Positions 18,452 through 26,684 of a stretch of 64,000 nucleotides of DNA are shown piece after piece (positions within the stretch are counted from its first letter, which is position 1; the number at the start of each line of letters is the position of its first letter). Position numbers and translations under genes: made by a program. The DNA is from Bifidobacterium subtile (lineage in GTDB: Bacteria > Actinomycetota > Actinomycetes > Actinomycetales > Bifidobacteriaceae), in NCBI RefSeq assembly GCF_000741775.1, contig NZ_JGZR01000006.1, positions 124,001 to 188,000 of the forward strand. Direction: 5' to 3'. The notes beneath the pieces are model-generated. The model did not search any database and was not told the origin of the DNA. It saw nothing but the letters and a program-made list of their open reading frames with translations.

Positions 18452-19444
18452 CTACCGCCGCAGTGCGCCGCGTTCGAGTTCGTCGAGCTGGGCGAAGCCG
18501 CGGTTGATGCGCTCGATTCGCCCTTCGGCAGCGGATTCGGTCTCGGTTCGACGCGCCTCGGCTTCGCCGCTGCGCTCGGCTGGCTGGCCATCGCCAAGCT
18601 CCTCAAAGCCGCTATCACCAAGCCCCTCACCCTCAAGCTCCACGAGCCCCGCAAACCTTCCGACCTCGCCATGCCCAGCCGTCTGCGCACGCGTGGCAAC
18701 CGCATCGGCGAGTAGCGCGACGAGGCTGAATGCTGCGGTGAAACTGGTAAGAATATGGACGCTGACGTCGGCTTCCAGGAATATCGCGTCGCATGATTGC
18801 GCGGTGTGGCGCAGGGTGGAGTCGCCGATCATGATCATCGGCACGCCCTGCCTGTGCAGCTCCTGCGCAATCGTAGCGAAAGTCGACGTGCGTCGCCGCA
18901 CGCCAAAGAGAATCGCCAGGTCCTGCCCGCCTAGATCTACGATTTCCTCGGCCAGGCTCTGCCCGGGCTGGGGCAGCATCGTCACATTCGAGCGCGACTG
19001 GATGAGCTGCTCGCGCAGATGCAGCGCCATAGGGTAGTTGTTGCGCAGGCCGAGAATCGCCACCGTTCGGGCGTCCAGAATATGCGCGGCAAGCGTGGCG
19101 ATCTGGCCGTCCGATATCCGGTTGTAGGTGCGGTTGAGACTTTTGATGTCGCGGCCAAGCAGATCGTTCGCGAAGTTGCCTGATGCCGGATCGGGTGCGC
19201 CGACCTCGGGTGCGCCGGGCTGGTGGTAGCGACGCACGTCGCGCCGGAATTCCCGGGCGTTCTTATAGCCCAGCTTGCGAAAAAGCCTGCTGAGCGTCGG
19301 CTGCGAGACGTCGCTGAGCTGTGAAAGCTCGGCCGAATTGGATATCAGCGCATCGGTGAGATGCCCCAGAATGAAGTCCGCGGCTGCCTGCTCCGTGACG
19401 GTGAGCGAATCGTGGGACTGTCGAATGCGTTCGACGACATTCAT
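18452..19444 (-). CDS. RpiR-family transcriptional regulator
   Basis: A 330-residue regulator with the RpiR N-terminal helix-turn-helix ('ISNSAELSQLSDVSQPTLSRL') and a C-terminal SIS domain ('ARTVAILGLRNNYPMALHLR'). The last 70 residues are an unusual Glu/Ala/Gly-rich tail ('EVGRFAGLVELEGEGLGDSG'). ATG 19444 follows GGGAG. It is divergent from the ureide permease at 19751, with 306 bases between them, which makes it the best candidate regulator of the ureide cluster (inference from position). SIS domains usually bind phosphosugars, so its effector here is unknown. Confidence 0.9.
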   Translation of the reverse strand: MNVVERIRQSHDSLTVTEQAAADFILGHLTDALISNSAELSQLSDVSQPTLSRLFRKLGYKNAREFRRDVRRYHQPGAPEVGAPDPASGNFANDLLGRDIKSLNRTYNRISDGQIATLAAHILDARTVAILGLRNNYPMALHLREQLIQSRSNVTMLPQPGQSLAEEIVDLGGQDLAILFGVRRRTSTFATIAQELHRQGVPMIMIGDSTLRHTAQSCDAIFLEADVSVHILTSFTAAFSLVALLADAVATRAQTAGHGEVGRFAGLVELEGEGLGDSGFEELGDGQPAERSGEAEARRTETESAAEGRIERINRGFAQLDELERGALRR

Positions 19445-19588
19445 GATGGACTCCCGCTTGTTCTGGTCTCGGTTTCTGGCTCGGCTTTCATAGTAGCGGG
19501 AGAAATTGTGCAGGAGCGGCAGAACAGCGAAGAGCACAGAAGAACGCATGCCGAAACATGCTGTTCATCATTTGGTAGAGAAAAAGTA

Positions 19589-19622
19589 ATTTCAACATAG
19601 AACTTCTGAAACAAACATTTCA
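19589..19622. promoter_or_regulatory. Candidate operator region with TTTCA/TGAAA half-sites
   Basis: The divergent RpiR/permease intergenic region has an AT-rich stretch with ATTTCA (19589), TGAAAC (19607) and ATTTCA (19617), which form inverted and direct half-sites. It is the only obvious symmetric element in the gap. No promoter could be assigned with confidence. Confidence 0.35.
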
Positions 19623-19750
19623 CACGATGAGGGCGTCATGAAGTCGTCAGCAAGACGATATTCCGATGTGTCGCAATGGTGTGCGTTCCGGGCGGCAGCT
19701 CGGCAGACGTTCGTGTCGCATCGGTTCGGGCAATCGACAAGGAGAGCGAC

Positions 19751-21343
19751 ATGACTGCAAGCGTGGTAGAAGGAACAGGACCGGTGGCGGAAGGCGGCGC
19801 CGTAGGCGACTCGCCCGCCCCGAAAGAGAACGACAACGAAGTAATCATCAAGGACTCCTACGACGAGCGGCTGGCCAACGCCGACCTCGCCCCGCTGAAG
19901 AAGCAGAGCTGGTCGTGGTACAACATCTTCGCGTTCTGGATGTCCGATGTGCATTCCGTGGGCGGCTATGTGACCGCAGGAAGCCTGTTCGCGCTCGGCA
20001 TCGCGAGCTGGCAGGTGCTCATCTCCCTGATCGTCGGCATCGTGATCGTGCAGCTGCTCGTGAATCTGGTCGCCAAGCCGAGCCAACGCCTGGGCATCCC
20101 CTTCCCGGTCACCACGCGCTTCGTCTTCGGCGTCAAGGGCGCCAACATCCCGGCGATCATCCGCGGCATCATCGCCGTGGCTTGGTACGGCGTGCAGACC
20201 TTCCTGGCCTCCGAATCGCTGGACATCATCTTCCTGAAGTTCATCCCGGCCTCGCATGCGCTGGCCACGGACTACTCCTTCCTCGGCCTTTCGGCGCTGG
20301 GCTGGATCTCCTACGGAGTGCTCTGGGTCACGCAGGCCACCGTCTTCTGGCGCGGCATGGACACGATCCGCAGCTTCATCGACTGGGCGGGCCCGCTCGT
20401 CTACGCCGTGATGTTCATCCTCGCGATCTACCTCGTCGTCAAGGCCGGCGGCCCGAGCCACATCAACCTCAACCTGTCGTCCGGTGCGCCGCTGAGCTTC
20501 GGCAAGTCCATTCCGGTCATGATCACCGCCGTGGCGCTCGTCGTGTCGTACTTCGCCGGCCCGATGCTCAACTTCGGTGATTTCTCGCGCTATGCAAACA
20601 CTTATAAAAGCGTCAAGAAGGGCAACTTCTGGGGTCTTCCGGTGAACTTCCTCGTCTTCTCGCTGCTCACCGTCATCTGCGCCTCCGCCACTGTCCCGGT
20701 GTTCGGCGAGCTCATCACCGACCCGATCAAGACGGTCGAGCACATCGGCACGCCCTTCGCGGTGCTGCTGGGCGGCCTGACCTTCGTGACCGCGACGGTC
20801 GGCATCAACATCGTGGCGAACTTCGTCTCGCCGGCCTTCGACTTCTCGCACGTCAATCCGCAGAAGATCAGCTGGCGCATGGGCGGCATGATCGCCGCCG
20901 TCGGCTCGGTCATCATTACGCCGTGGAACTGGTACGCCAACGATCAGGCGATTCACTACACGCTGGATCTGCTCGGCTCGCTGATCGGCCCGCTGTTCGG
21001 CATTCTCATCGCCGGCTACTTCGTGGTCTCCAAGCAGCGCGTGCTGCTTGACGACATGTTCACGCTGAACCCGACCGGTCACTACTGGTACCGCAACGGC
21101 TTCAACCCGAACGCCTGGCTGGCTTTGGTGCTGGCCGGCATCCCCGGCATCGCCAGCGCCATCCTGCCGACGCCGCTCAAGCAGCTGGGCGTGGTCGACA
21201 TCACTTGGATCGCGAACTACAGCTGGTTCATCGGCGCAGGTCTGGGCTATCTGTTCTTCGTGCTCCTCGAACGATACCGTCCGCAGATGCCGCACCTTGA
21301 GGCCAGCGAGCCGGGCGTGTACGACGGCACCATCGCGGACTAG
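19751..21343 (+). CDS. NCS1-family allantoin/nucleobase permease
   Basis: A 530-residue membrane transporter with about twelve hydrophobic segments. It resembles the NCS1 (nucleobase:cation symporter-1) family: 'ADLAPLKKQSWSWYNIFAFWM' near the N-terminus and 'VTTRFVFGVKGANIPAIIRG' around TM3 are characteristic. ATG 19751 follows AAGGAGAG. It opens a row of six ureide-metabolism genes, so allantoin is the likely substrate. Hydantoin, uracil or cytosine uptake is possible within the family. Confidence 0.88.
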   Translation: MTASVVEGTGPVAEGGAVGDSPAPKENDNEVIIKDSYDERLANADLAPLKKQSWSWYNIFAFWMSDVHSVGGYVTAGSLFALGIASWQVLISLIVGIVIVQLLVNLVAKPSQRLGIPFPVTTRFVFGVKGANIPAIIRGIIAVAWYGVQTFLASESLDIIFLKFIPASHALATDYSFLGLSALGWISYGVLWVTQATVFWRGMDTIRSFIDWAGPLVYAVMFILAIYLVVKAGGPSHINLNLSSGAPLSFGKSIPVMITAVALVVSYFAGPMLNFGDFSRYANTYKSVKKGNFWGLPVNFLVFSLLTVICASATVPVFGELITDPIKTVEHIGTPFAVLLGGLTFVTATVGINIVANFVSPAFDFSHVNPQKISWRMGGMIAAVGSVIITPWNWYANDQAIHYTLDLLGSLIGPLFGILIAGYFVVSKQRVLLDDMFTLNPTGHYWYRNGFNPNAWLALVLAGIPGIASAILPTPLKQLGVVDITWIANYSWFIGAGLGYLFFVLLERYRPQMPHLEASEPGVYDGTIAD

Positions 21344-21376
21344 GCAGTATCAGGTCTGCAAGAGCATAAGGCTGGT

Positions 21377-21419
21377 GTGCGGTGCGTACGGCGTTGACGA
21401 CACGCTGTGCGCACCGCAC
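21377..21419 (+). promoter_or_regulatory. Stem-loop between permease and racemase genes
   Basis: GTGCGGTGCG (21377-21386) and CGCACCGCAC (21410-21419) are perfectly complementary, without a T-tract. It lies in the 171-base gap after the permease stop and could be a processing or attenuation hairpin. Confidence 0.6.
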
Positions 21420-21514
21420 GGCACCGTTTAAATAGCGGCATTCAGGCAGTGGCATTCGAACGCCGCCGTTCAACCAGTGGCATGTAAACAGCAGCGTTCA
21501 CAAGGAGACGAATC

Positions 21515-22252
21515 GTGAAGATCAAGGTCATCAACCCCAACACCACGCTTTCGATGACACGTTCCATCGGCGAGGCGGCCCGCGCCGCCGTAAGCGAAGG
21601 GACCATCATCGAGGCCGTGAGCCCGAGTATGGGCCCGGTGTCGATCGAGGGTCATTATGACGAGGCGCTGGCCTCCGTCGGTGTGATTGACGAGGTGCGC
21701 AAAGGGGAAGCTGACGGCGTCGATGCCTACGTGCTCGCGTGCTTTGGCGATCCGGGGCTGATGGCGGCACGCGAGCTGGCGACCGGCCCGGTAATCGGCA
21801 TCGCACAGGCGGCATTCCACGCCGCGAGCTTCGCCGGGCGCTCCTTCGCCATCGTCACCACGCTTGGCCGCACGCTCGGCCGCGCTCGGGATCTGGTGCT
21901 GGAATACGGCTTCGAGCGCCAATGCGTGGCCTATCGCGCCTGCGAGGTGCCGGTGCTCGGCCTCGAAAGCGACGAGGAAGGCTCTTACCAAGCCTTGGAA
22001 GCCGAATGCCTTGACGTGCTGGACAGCACGCATGCCGACGCGATTGTGCTCGGCTGCGCGGGCATGGCCAAGATGTGCGCACGGCTCAGCGACCGCCTGG
22101 GCGTGCCGGTCGTAGACGGCGTGGCGGCAGGCGCGGCCTTCGCCGAAAGCCTCGTGCGCATCGGCGTCGGCACATGCAAAACCGGCGAATTCGCCGCGCC
22201 GCTTCCCAAGCAAGTTGATGGTCTATTGGAAAGCTTCTCGGTATCGGAGTAA
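21515..22252 (+). CDS. Allantoin racemase (Asp/Glu/hydantoin racemase family)
   Basis: A 245-residue cofactor-independent racemase that should interconvert (R)- and (S)-allantoin. It begins with the family signature 'IKVINPNTTLSMT'. The two catalytic cysteines are C76 in 'LACFGDPG' and C181 in 'VLGCAGM'. 'SIEGHYDEA' and 'IVTTLGRT' match the HpxA-type allantoin racemase pattern as I recall it. The ribosome site AAGGAG lies 8 bases upstream. Its place between an NCS1 permease and allantoin catabolic enzymes supports allantoin over hydantoin. Confidence 0.88.
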   Translation: MKIKVINPNTTLSMTRSIGEAARAAVSEGTIIEAVSPSMGPVSIEGHYDEALASVGVIDEVRKGEADGVDAYVLACFGDPGLMAARELATGPVIGIAQAAFHAASFAGRSFAIVTTLGRTLGRARDLVLEYGFERQCVAYRACEVPVLGLESDEEGSYQALEAECLDVLDSTHADAIVLGCAGMAKMCARLSDRLGVPVVDGVAAGAAFAESLVRIGVGTCKTGEFAAPLPKQVDGLLESFSVSE

Positions 22253-22369
22253 AATTAAATTTTCTTTGAGGTAACTTAAGAAAGAAAGATTTCATAACGA
22301 AGCAATACGCCGGGTCTGGCGCAGGTGGCATCAGCTGCATGCGCCGCCCGAGCCGAAAAGGAGTATTCC

Positions 22370-23593
22370 ATGTCGCACACCATAGCGCCGCTGAACCCGC
22401 CGTACCGCCTGCTGATGGCACCGGGGCCGGTGAATGCCGACCCGCGCGTGCTGCAGGCCATGTCCAAGCCTACGGTCGGTCAGTTCGATCCCTACATGTT
22501 CAAGGTCATGGGCGAGGTGCAGGAAATGCTGCGCACGATCTTCAAGACCGAGAACAAGCAGACGATGGTGGTTGACGGCACGTCGCGCTCGGCCATCGAA
22601 GCGGCCTTCGTCTCCGTGCTGGCACCGGGCGACCCGGTGCTGGTGTGCTGCGCGGGGCGCTTCGGTCTGCTGCTCAAGGAGATCGCGGAGCGTTGCGGCG
22701 CGGATGTGCATGCCATCGAGAAGCCGTGGGGCGAGGTGTTCTCCATCGAGGAGATCACGCAGGCCATCGAAAGCGTCAAGCCCAAGCTCGTAGCGACCGT
22801 CCACGGCGACACCTCCACGACGATGCGCCAGCCGCTCGAAGGGCTGGGCGAGATATGCCACCGCAACGGTGCGCTGCTGTACACCGATTCCACGGCCTCG
22901 CTGCTCGGCAACGACCTGCGCGCCGATGAATGGGGCCTTGATATCGTGACCACCGGCATGCAGAAGTGCTTCGGCGGCCCCTCCGGCATGGCGCCGATAA
23001 CCGTGTCCGACCGTGCGGTGGCTGTGATGGAGCAGCGCAAAAGCATCGAGGCGGGCGTCGCCGACTCTCAAGAGGAGATCAGCGGCTCGCGCATCCATAG
23101 CAACTACTTCGATCTGCCGCAGATCTTCGACTACTGGGGTCCGCGCCACCTCAACCACCACACCGAGGCCACGCATATGCTCTACGCCGTGCACGAGGCA
23201 AGCCGTCTCGTGGTCGAGGAGGGCATCGACGCCGTCATCGAGCGGCATTGGCTCAACGGCGCGGCTATGGCTGCGGCGGTGCAGGGCATGGGACTGTCGT
23301 TGTACGGCGACCAGGCCAACCGCATGAACGACGTCATCGGCGTGAAGATTCCCGCCAGCGCGGACGATGTGGCAGTGCGTGGGCAACTGCTGGGCGACTT
23401 CGGCGTGGAGATCGCGTCGTCCTTCGGCCCGCTCAAGGGCACCATCTGGCGCATCGGCGTGATGGGAGCCAACGCCCGTAAGGACGCGGTGCTCACTGCG
23501 GCGGCGGCGCTCGGCTCCGTGCTGGAACGCCAAGGCGTGGCGGTGAGCACGGAGAAGGGCATCGAGGCGGCGCTGGCGGTCTACGGAGCATGA
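22370..23593 (+). CDS. (S)-ureidoglycine-glyoxylate aminotransferase (PucG/HpxJ type)
   Basis: A 407-residue PLP enzyme of the alanine-glyoxylate aminotransferase class. In the ureide pathway it transfers the amino group of ureidoglycine to glyoxylate, giving oxalurate and glycine. Motifs: 'LLMAPGPVNADPRVL', 'TVGQFDPYM' (a Gln as in ureidoglycine enzymes), 'VDGTSRSAIEA', 'GDTSTTMRQPL', and the PLP lysine K199 in 'TGMQKCFGGPSG'. 'SNYFDLPQIFDYWGP' and 'LNHHTEAT' match HpxJ-type enzymes as I recall them. AAAAGGAG lies 6 bases before ATG 22370. The allantoate amidohydrolase that supplies its substrate is the next gene. Confidence 0.88.
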   Translation: MSHTIAPLNPPYRLLMAPGPVNADPRVLQAMSKPTVGQFDPYMFKVMGEVQEMLRTIFKTENKQTMVVDGTSRSAIEAAFVSVLAPGDPVLVCCAGRFGLLLKEIAERCGADVHAIEKPWGEVFSIEEITQAIESVKPKLVATVHGDTSTTMRQPLEGLGEICHRNGALLYTDSTASLLGNDLRADEWGLDIVTTGMQKCFGGPSGMAPITVSDRAVAVMEQRKSIEAGVADSQEEISGSRIHSNYFDLPQIFDYWGPRHLNHHTEATHMLYAVHEASRLVVEEGIDAVIERHWLNGAAMAAAVQGMGLSLYGDQANRMNDVIGVKIPASADDVAVRGQLLGDFGVEIASSFGPLKGTIWRIGVMGANARKDAVLTAAAALGSVLERQGVAVSTEKGIEAALAVYGA

Positions 23594-23701
23594 CAGAGCA
23601 TGAAACGCAGACCGGCAAACCGCGCAGCTCGGTGAACAACGCTGGGGACAAGGCATTTGGCAACAACAATCAACGGGCATGAAAGAAAGCCGGGAATGGA
23701 T

Positions 23702-25009
23702 ATGAGTGAAGCAACATCGCAAGACGCTGTAGCGTCGGACGCGCAGCCGGTCTTCGCGCCGTGGGCGCTTGACGCCGCGCAGGAGATCATGGATCGCTGC
23801 GACAAGCTGGCGGAATTCAGCGATATGGAAGGCGGCATCGAGCGCACCTATCTCTCGCCCGAGATGGACCAGGTCTACACGCTGGTCGGCGAGTGGATGC
23901 GTAGCGCAGGCCTGACCGTGCACCGCGATCCAGCCGGCAATCTCATCGGCCACGTCGAGGGCCGCACGCCCGGCCTGCCCGCGCTGATTCTGGGCTCGCA
24001 CCTGGATACCGTGCCGGACGCCGGCAAATACGACGGCATTCTCGGCGTGATCACCGGGCTTGCCGTCGCCAAGCAGCTCATCGCCAGCGGCGAGGCCGCC
24101 AAGCTGCCCTTCTCCCTGGACGTTGTCGCCTTCGGCGATGAGGAAGGCGTGCGTTACGGCGCCACGCTGCTGGGCTCCTATGCGCTCGCCGGAAAGTGGA
24201 AGGACGAGTGGCTGCAGCTGCGCGACAAGAACGGCATGAGCATGAGCGAGGCCTTCACCTCGTTCGGCCTCGACCCAAGCAAGGTGCGTGACGCGGCGTA
24301 TACGCGCGAGCAGGCGGTTGGCTATCTCGAATTCCATATCGAGCAGGGGCCGATTCTCGAGCAGCGCGACCGTGCGCTCTCCTCGGTGAGCTCCATCGCC
24401 GCCGCTTCGCGCTATGTGGTCAGCGTCGACGGCGAATCGCGGCATATCGCCACGCCTTACGACCTGCGCAAGGACGCGCTCACCTCCGCCGCCGAAATGA
24501 TCGAAGCCATCGACCGCATCAGCCAGGCGGCCGGGACGCGGGCCAACGTAGGCGGCCTGTCCACGCTGCCGGGCGGGGTCAACGTGATCGCGTCCAACGC
24601 CACCTTCACTCTGGATCTGCGCGCGGGCACCAACGAGCTGCGTGACGAGGTCTACGGGCGCATATGGCAGGCCTTCGACGAGGTCGCTGCCAAGCGCGGC
24701 GTGAGCTACAGCAAGCGGTGCATCCACACCGCCGATGCGATGATCTGCGACGAATTCCTGCGCGGCTGCATCGAACAGGGCATCGTAGAGGCGGAGCAGA
24801 AGGAAGCGTTCGGGCTCATCAGCTACCCGGGGCATGACGGCATGGCCGTCGGCGAGCTGCTGCCCATCGCCATGCTCTACGTGCGCTGCAAGGGTGGCAT
24901 CAGCCACAATCCGGGCGAATCGGTGCGTCTCGACGATGTCGCGTACGGCGCCGATGCCTTCTCGCGTGCGGTGTTGGCCGTGGCCCGCGCGCAGGAAGCC
25001 AAGGAGTAG
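23702..25009 (+). CDS. allC: Allantoate amidohydrolase (M20/AllC family)
   Basis: A binuclear metalloenzyme that hydrolyses allantoate to ureidoglycine (then ureidoglycolate) with release of ammonia. From ATG 23702 it has 435 residues. Metal ligands are visible: H100 in 'GSHLDTVPDAG', D111 in 'YDGILGV', the pair E147-E148 in 'FGDEEGVRYG', the His in 'EFHIEQGPILE', and 'GGISHNPGES' near the end. The start is uncertain: ATG 23696 and TTG 23657 are in frame. Related N-carbamoyl-amino-acid hydrolases share the fold, but the cluster favours allantoate. Confidence 0.9.
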   Translation: MSEATSQDAVASDAQPVFAPWALDAAQEIMDRCDKLAEFSDMEGGIERTYLSPEMDQVYTLVGEWMRSAGLTVHRDPAGNLIGHVEGRTPGLPALILGSHLDTVPDAGKYDGILGVITGLAVAKQLIASGEAAKLPFSLDVVAFGDEEGVRYGATLLGSYALAGKWKDEWLQLRDKNGMSMSEAFTSFGLDPSKVRDAAYTREQAVGYLEFHIEQGPILEQRDRALSSVSSIAAASRYVVSVDGESRHIATPYDLRKDALTSAAEMIEAIDRISQAAGTRANVGGLSTLPGGVNVIASNATFTLDLRAGTNELRDEVYGRIWQAFDEVAAKRGVSYSKRCIHTADAMICDEFLRGCIEQGIVEAEQKEAFGLISYPGHDGMAVGELLPIAMLYVRCKGGISHNPGESVRLDDVAYGADAFSRAVLAVARAQEAKE

Positions 25010-25164
25010 GCATAGCCGCTAGTCGCTCCAGTCCCAGCAGCCACGCGATAGCCGCATAGCCGCATAACTGTCAATATCCCTGCCGACACACGCCGACACC
25101 ACGTAACCAGCATCAAGCACAATCAGTGTCAAGCACAACAGTGCCAAGCAATGGAGGAAACAAG

Positions 25165-26604
25165 ATGAATTCACCACAGGACATTTCATTACACGGTTTT
25201 TCGTCACATCGTGTCTCGTCACAGAGTGTCTCATCGTTCAGCAGCGCCGCGGGCTCTGGCAGCGCTTCTCCGGAAAGCTACGATCTGATCATCCGTGGTC
25301 GCGTGCTCGCGCAGGGCTCGATAGCACCCCGCGTGGTGGCGGTGAGCGACGGCATCATCGCCAAGGTCTGGGACGATCCGCAGGAGGCCACTGCCGTTGC
25401 TGCTGCCGCGTCCGCTGCGCAGACCATCGATCTGGCTGACGAAGCGGTGCTGATTCCCGGCATCGTGGACACGCATGTGCATATCAACGAGCCGGGCCGC
25501 ACCGAATGGGAGGGCTTCGACTATGCCACGCGGGCGGCTGCGGCCGGCGGCGTGACAACAGTTATCGACATGCCGCTCAACAGCAACCCGCCCACGATGA
25601 CCGTCGAGGCGCTGAACATCAAGCTCGATGCCGCACGCAACAAGGCCTACACCGAGCTGGGCTTCTGGGGCGGCGTGGATTCCAGCAACATCGGCCACCT
25701 GAAACCGCTCTGGGACGCGGGCGTGTTCGGCTTCAAATGCTTCCTTTCGCCCAGCGGCGTCGATGAATACGGCTCGCTGCGCTACGACCAGGTGCGCACC
25801 GTGATGGAGGAGATCAAATCCTTCGGCGGCACGCTGATCATTCATTCCGAAGACCCCGACGAGCTGACGGCCCACGCCGGCCATATCGACCAGACCTATC
25901 GCAGCTTCGTGGATTCACGGCCCGGGTCGAGCGAGGCCGACGCCGTCGCGCAGATCGCGAAGCTCGTGGCCGAAACCGGCTGCCGCACGCATATCCTGCA
26001 CGTATCTAGCGGCCAGACGGTCGGCGTTATCGCGGATGCCAAGAAGAGTGGGCTGCCGCTGAGCGCCGAGACCTGCCCGCATTACCTGACCTTGGATTGC
26101 AACCATATTCCCGACGGCGACACGGCGTTCAAATGCTGCCCGCCGATTCGCGACAAGCACGAGCAGGACCAGCTCTGGCAAGGGCTCGCGGACGGCGTGC
26201 TCGACATCGTGGTGACCGACCATTCCCCGACGACCGCGCAGATGAAGTCCGGTCCGCTGGCCACGGCGTGGGGCGGCGTCTCAAGCCTGCAGGTCGGCTT
26301 CCGCGCGGTGCTCACCGAGGCGAAGCGTCGCGGCTTCGCACTCCCGGATGTGGTGCGGTGGATGAGCGCCGGCAGCGCGCAATTTGTTGGTCTGAACGAC
26401 CGTGGCGAGATCGCGCCGGGCAAGCGCGCCGACTTGGTGGTGCTGCGCCCCGATGAAAGCTTCACGGTGCATGCGAGTGAGTTGCTCAGCCGCAATCCGA
26501 TCAGCGCCTTCGACGGGGCGACGCTCGACGGTATAGTAGGGCGCGTGCTGATCGGCGGGGTCGAACCCGCCGCCAGGCCGAGCAATCTCATCACTCGGCC
26601 GTAG
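25165..26604 (+). CDS. allB: Allantoinase (cyclic amidohydrolase, AllB type)
   Basis: This binuclear zinc enzyme opens the hydantoin ring of allantoin to allantoate. It has 479 residues, with the amidohydrolase ligands H104 and H106 in 'VDTHVHINEPG', carboxylated K191 in 'GFKCFLSPSG', H227 in 'HSEDP', H276 in 'THILHVSS' and D352 in 'VVTDHSPTT'. 'TEWEGFDYATRAAAAGG' is typical of allantoinases. The first 40 residues are a Ser-rich extension ('SSHRVSSQSVSSFSSAAGSG') not usual in the family. ATG 25165 is preceded by TGGAGGAA. Confidence 0.93.
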   Translation: MNSPQDISLHGFSSHRVSSQSVSSFSSAAGSGSASPESYDLIIRGRVLAQGSIAPRVVAVSDGIIAKVWDDPQEATAVAAAASAAQTIDLADEAVLIPGIVDTHVHINEPGRTEWEGFDYATRAAAAGGVTTVIDMPLNSNPPTMTVEALNIKLDAARNKAYTELGFWGGVDSSNIGHLKPLWDAGVFGFKCFLSPSGVDEYGSLRYDQVRTVMEEIKSFGGTLIIHSEDPDELTAHAGHIDQTYRSFVDSRPGSSEADAVAQIAKLVAETGCRTHILHVSSGQTVGVIADAKKSGLPLSAETCPHYLTLDCNHIPDGDTAFKCCPPIRDKHEQDQLWQGLADGVLDIVVTDHSPTTAQMKSGPLATAWGGVSSLQVGFRAVLTEAKRRGFALPDVVRWMSAGSAQFVGLNDRGEIAPGKRADLVVLRPDESFTVHASELLSRNPISAFDGATLDGIVGRVLIGGVEPAARPSNLITRP

Positions 26605-26684
26605 CTTGGCCGCCGCATGTGGGCAGAATCGTGCCGGCAGCGAGCTGAAACAACGCCACATGGCACACGGATAGGAAGCAAGGC

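Noticed and set aside
19592..21295. A 567-codon minus-strand frame opposite the NCS1 permease
   Set aside because: Charged, repetitive sequence with no hydrophobic core or signature; the plus strand encodes a clear transporter.
22331..24907. An 858-codon open frame on the minus strand across the aminotransferase and allantoate amidohydrolase genes
   Set aside because: Its translation is Arg/His/Ala-rich with no family motifs, and the plus-strand frames carry complete catalytic signatures. It reflects the GC-rich codon pattern of the real genes.
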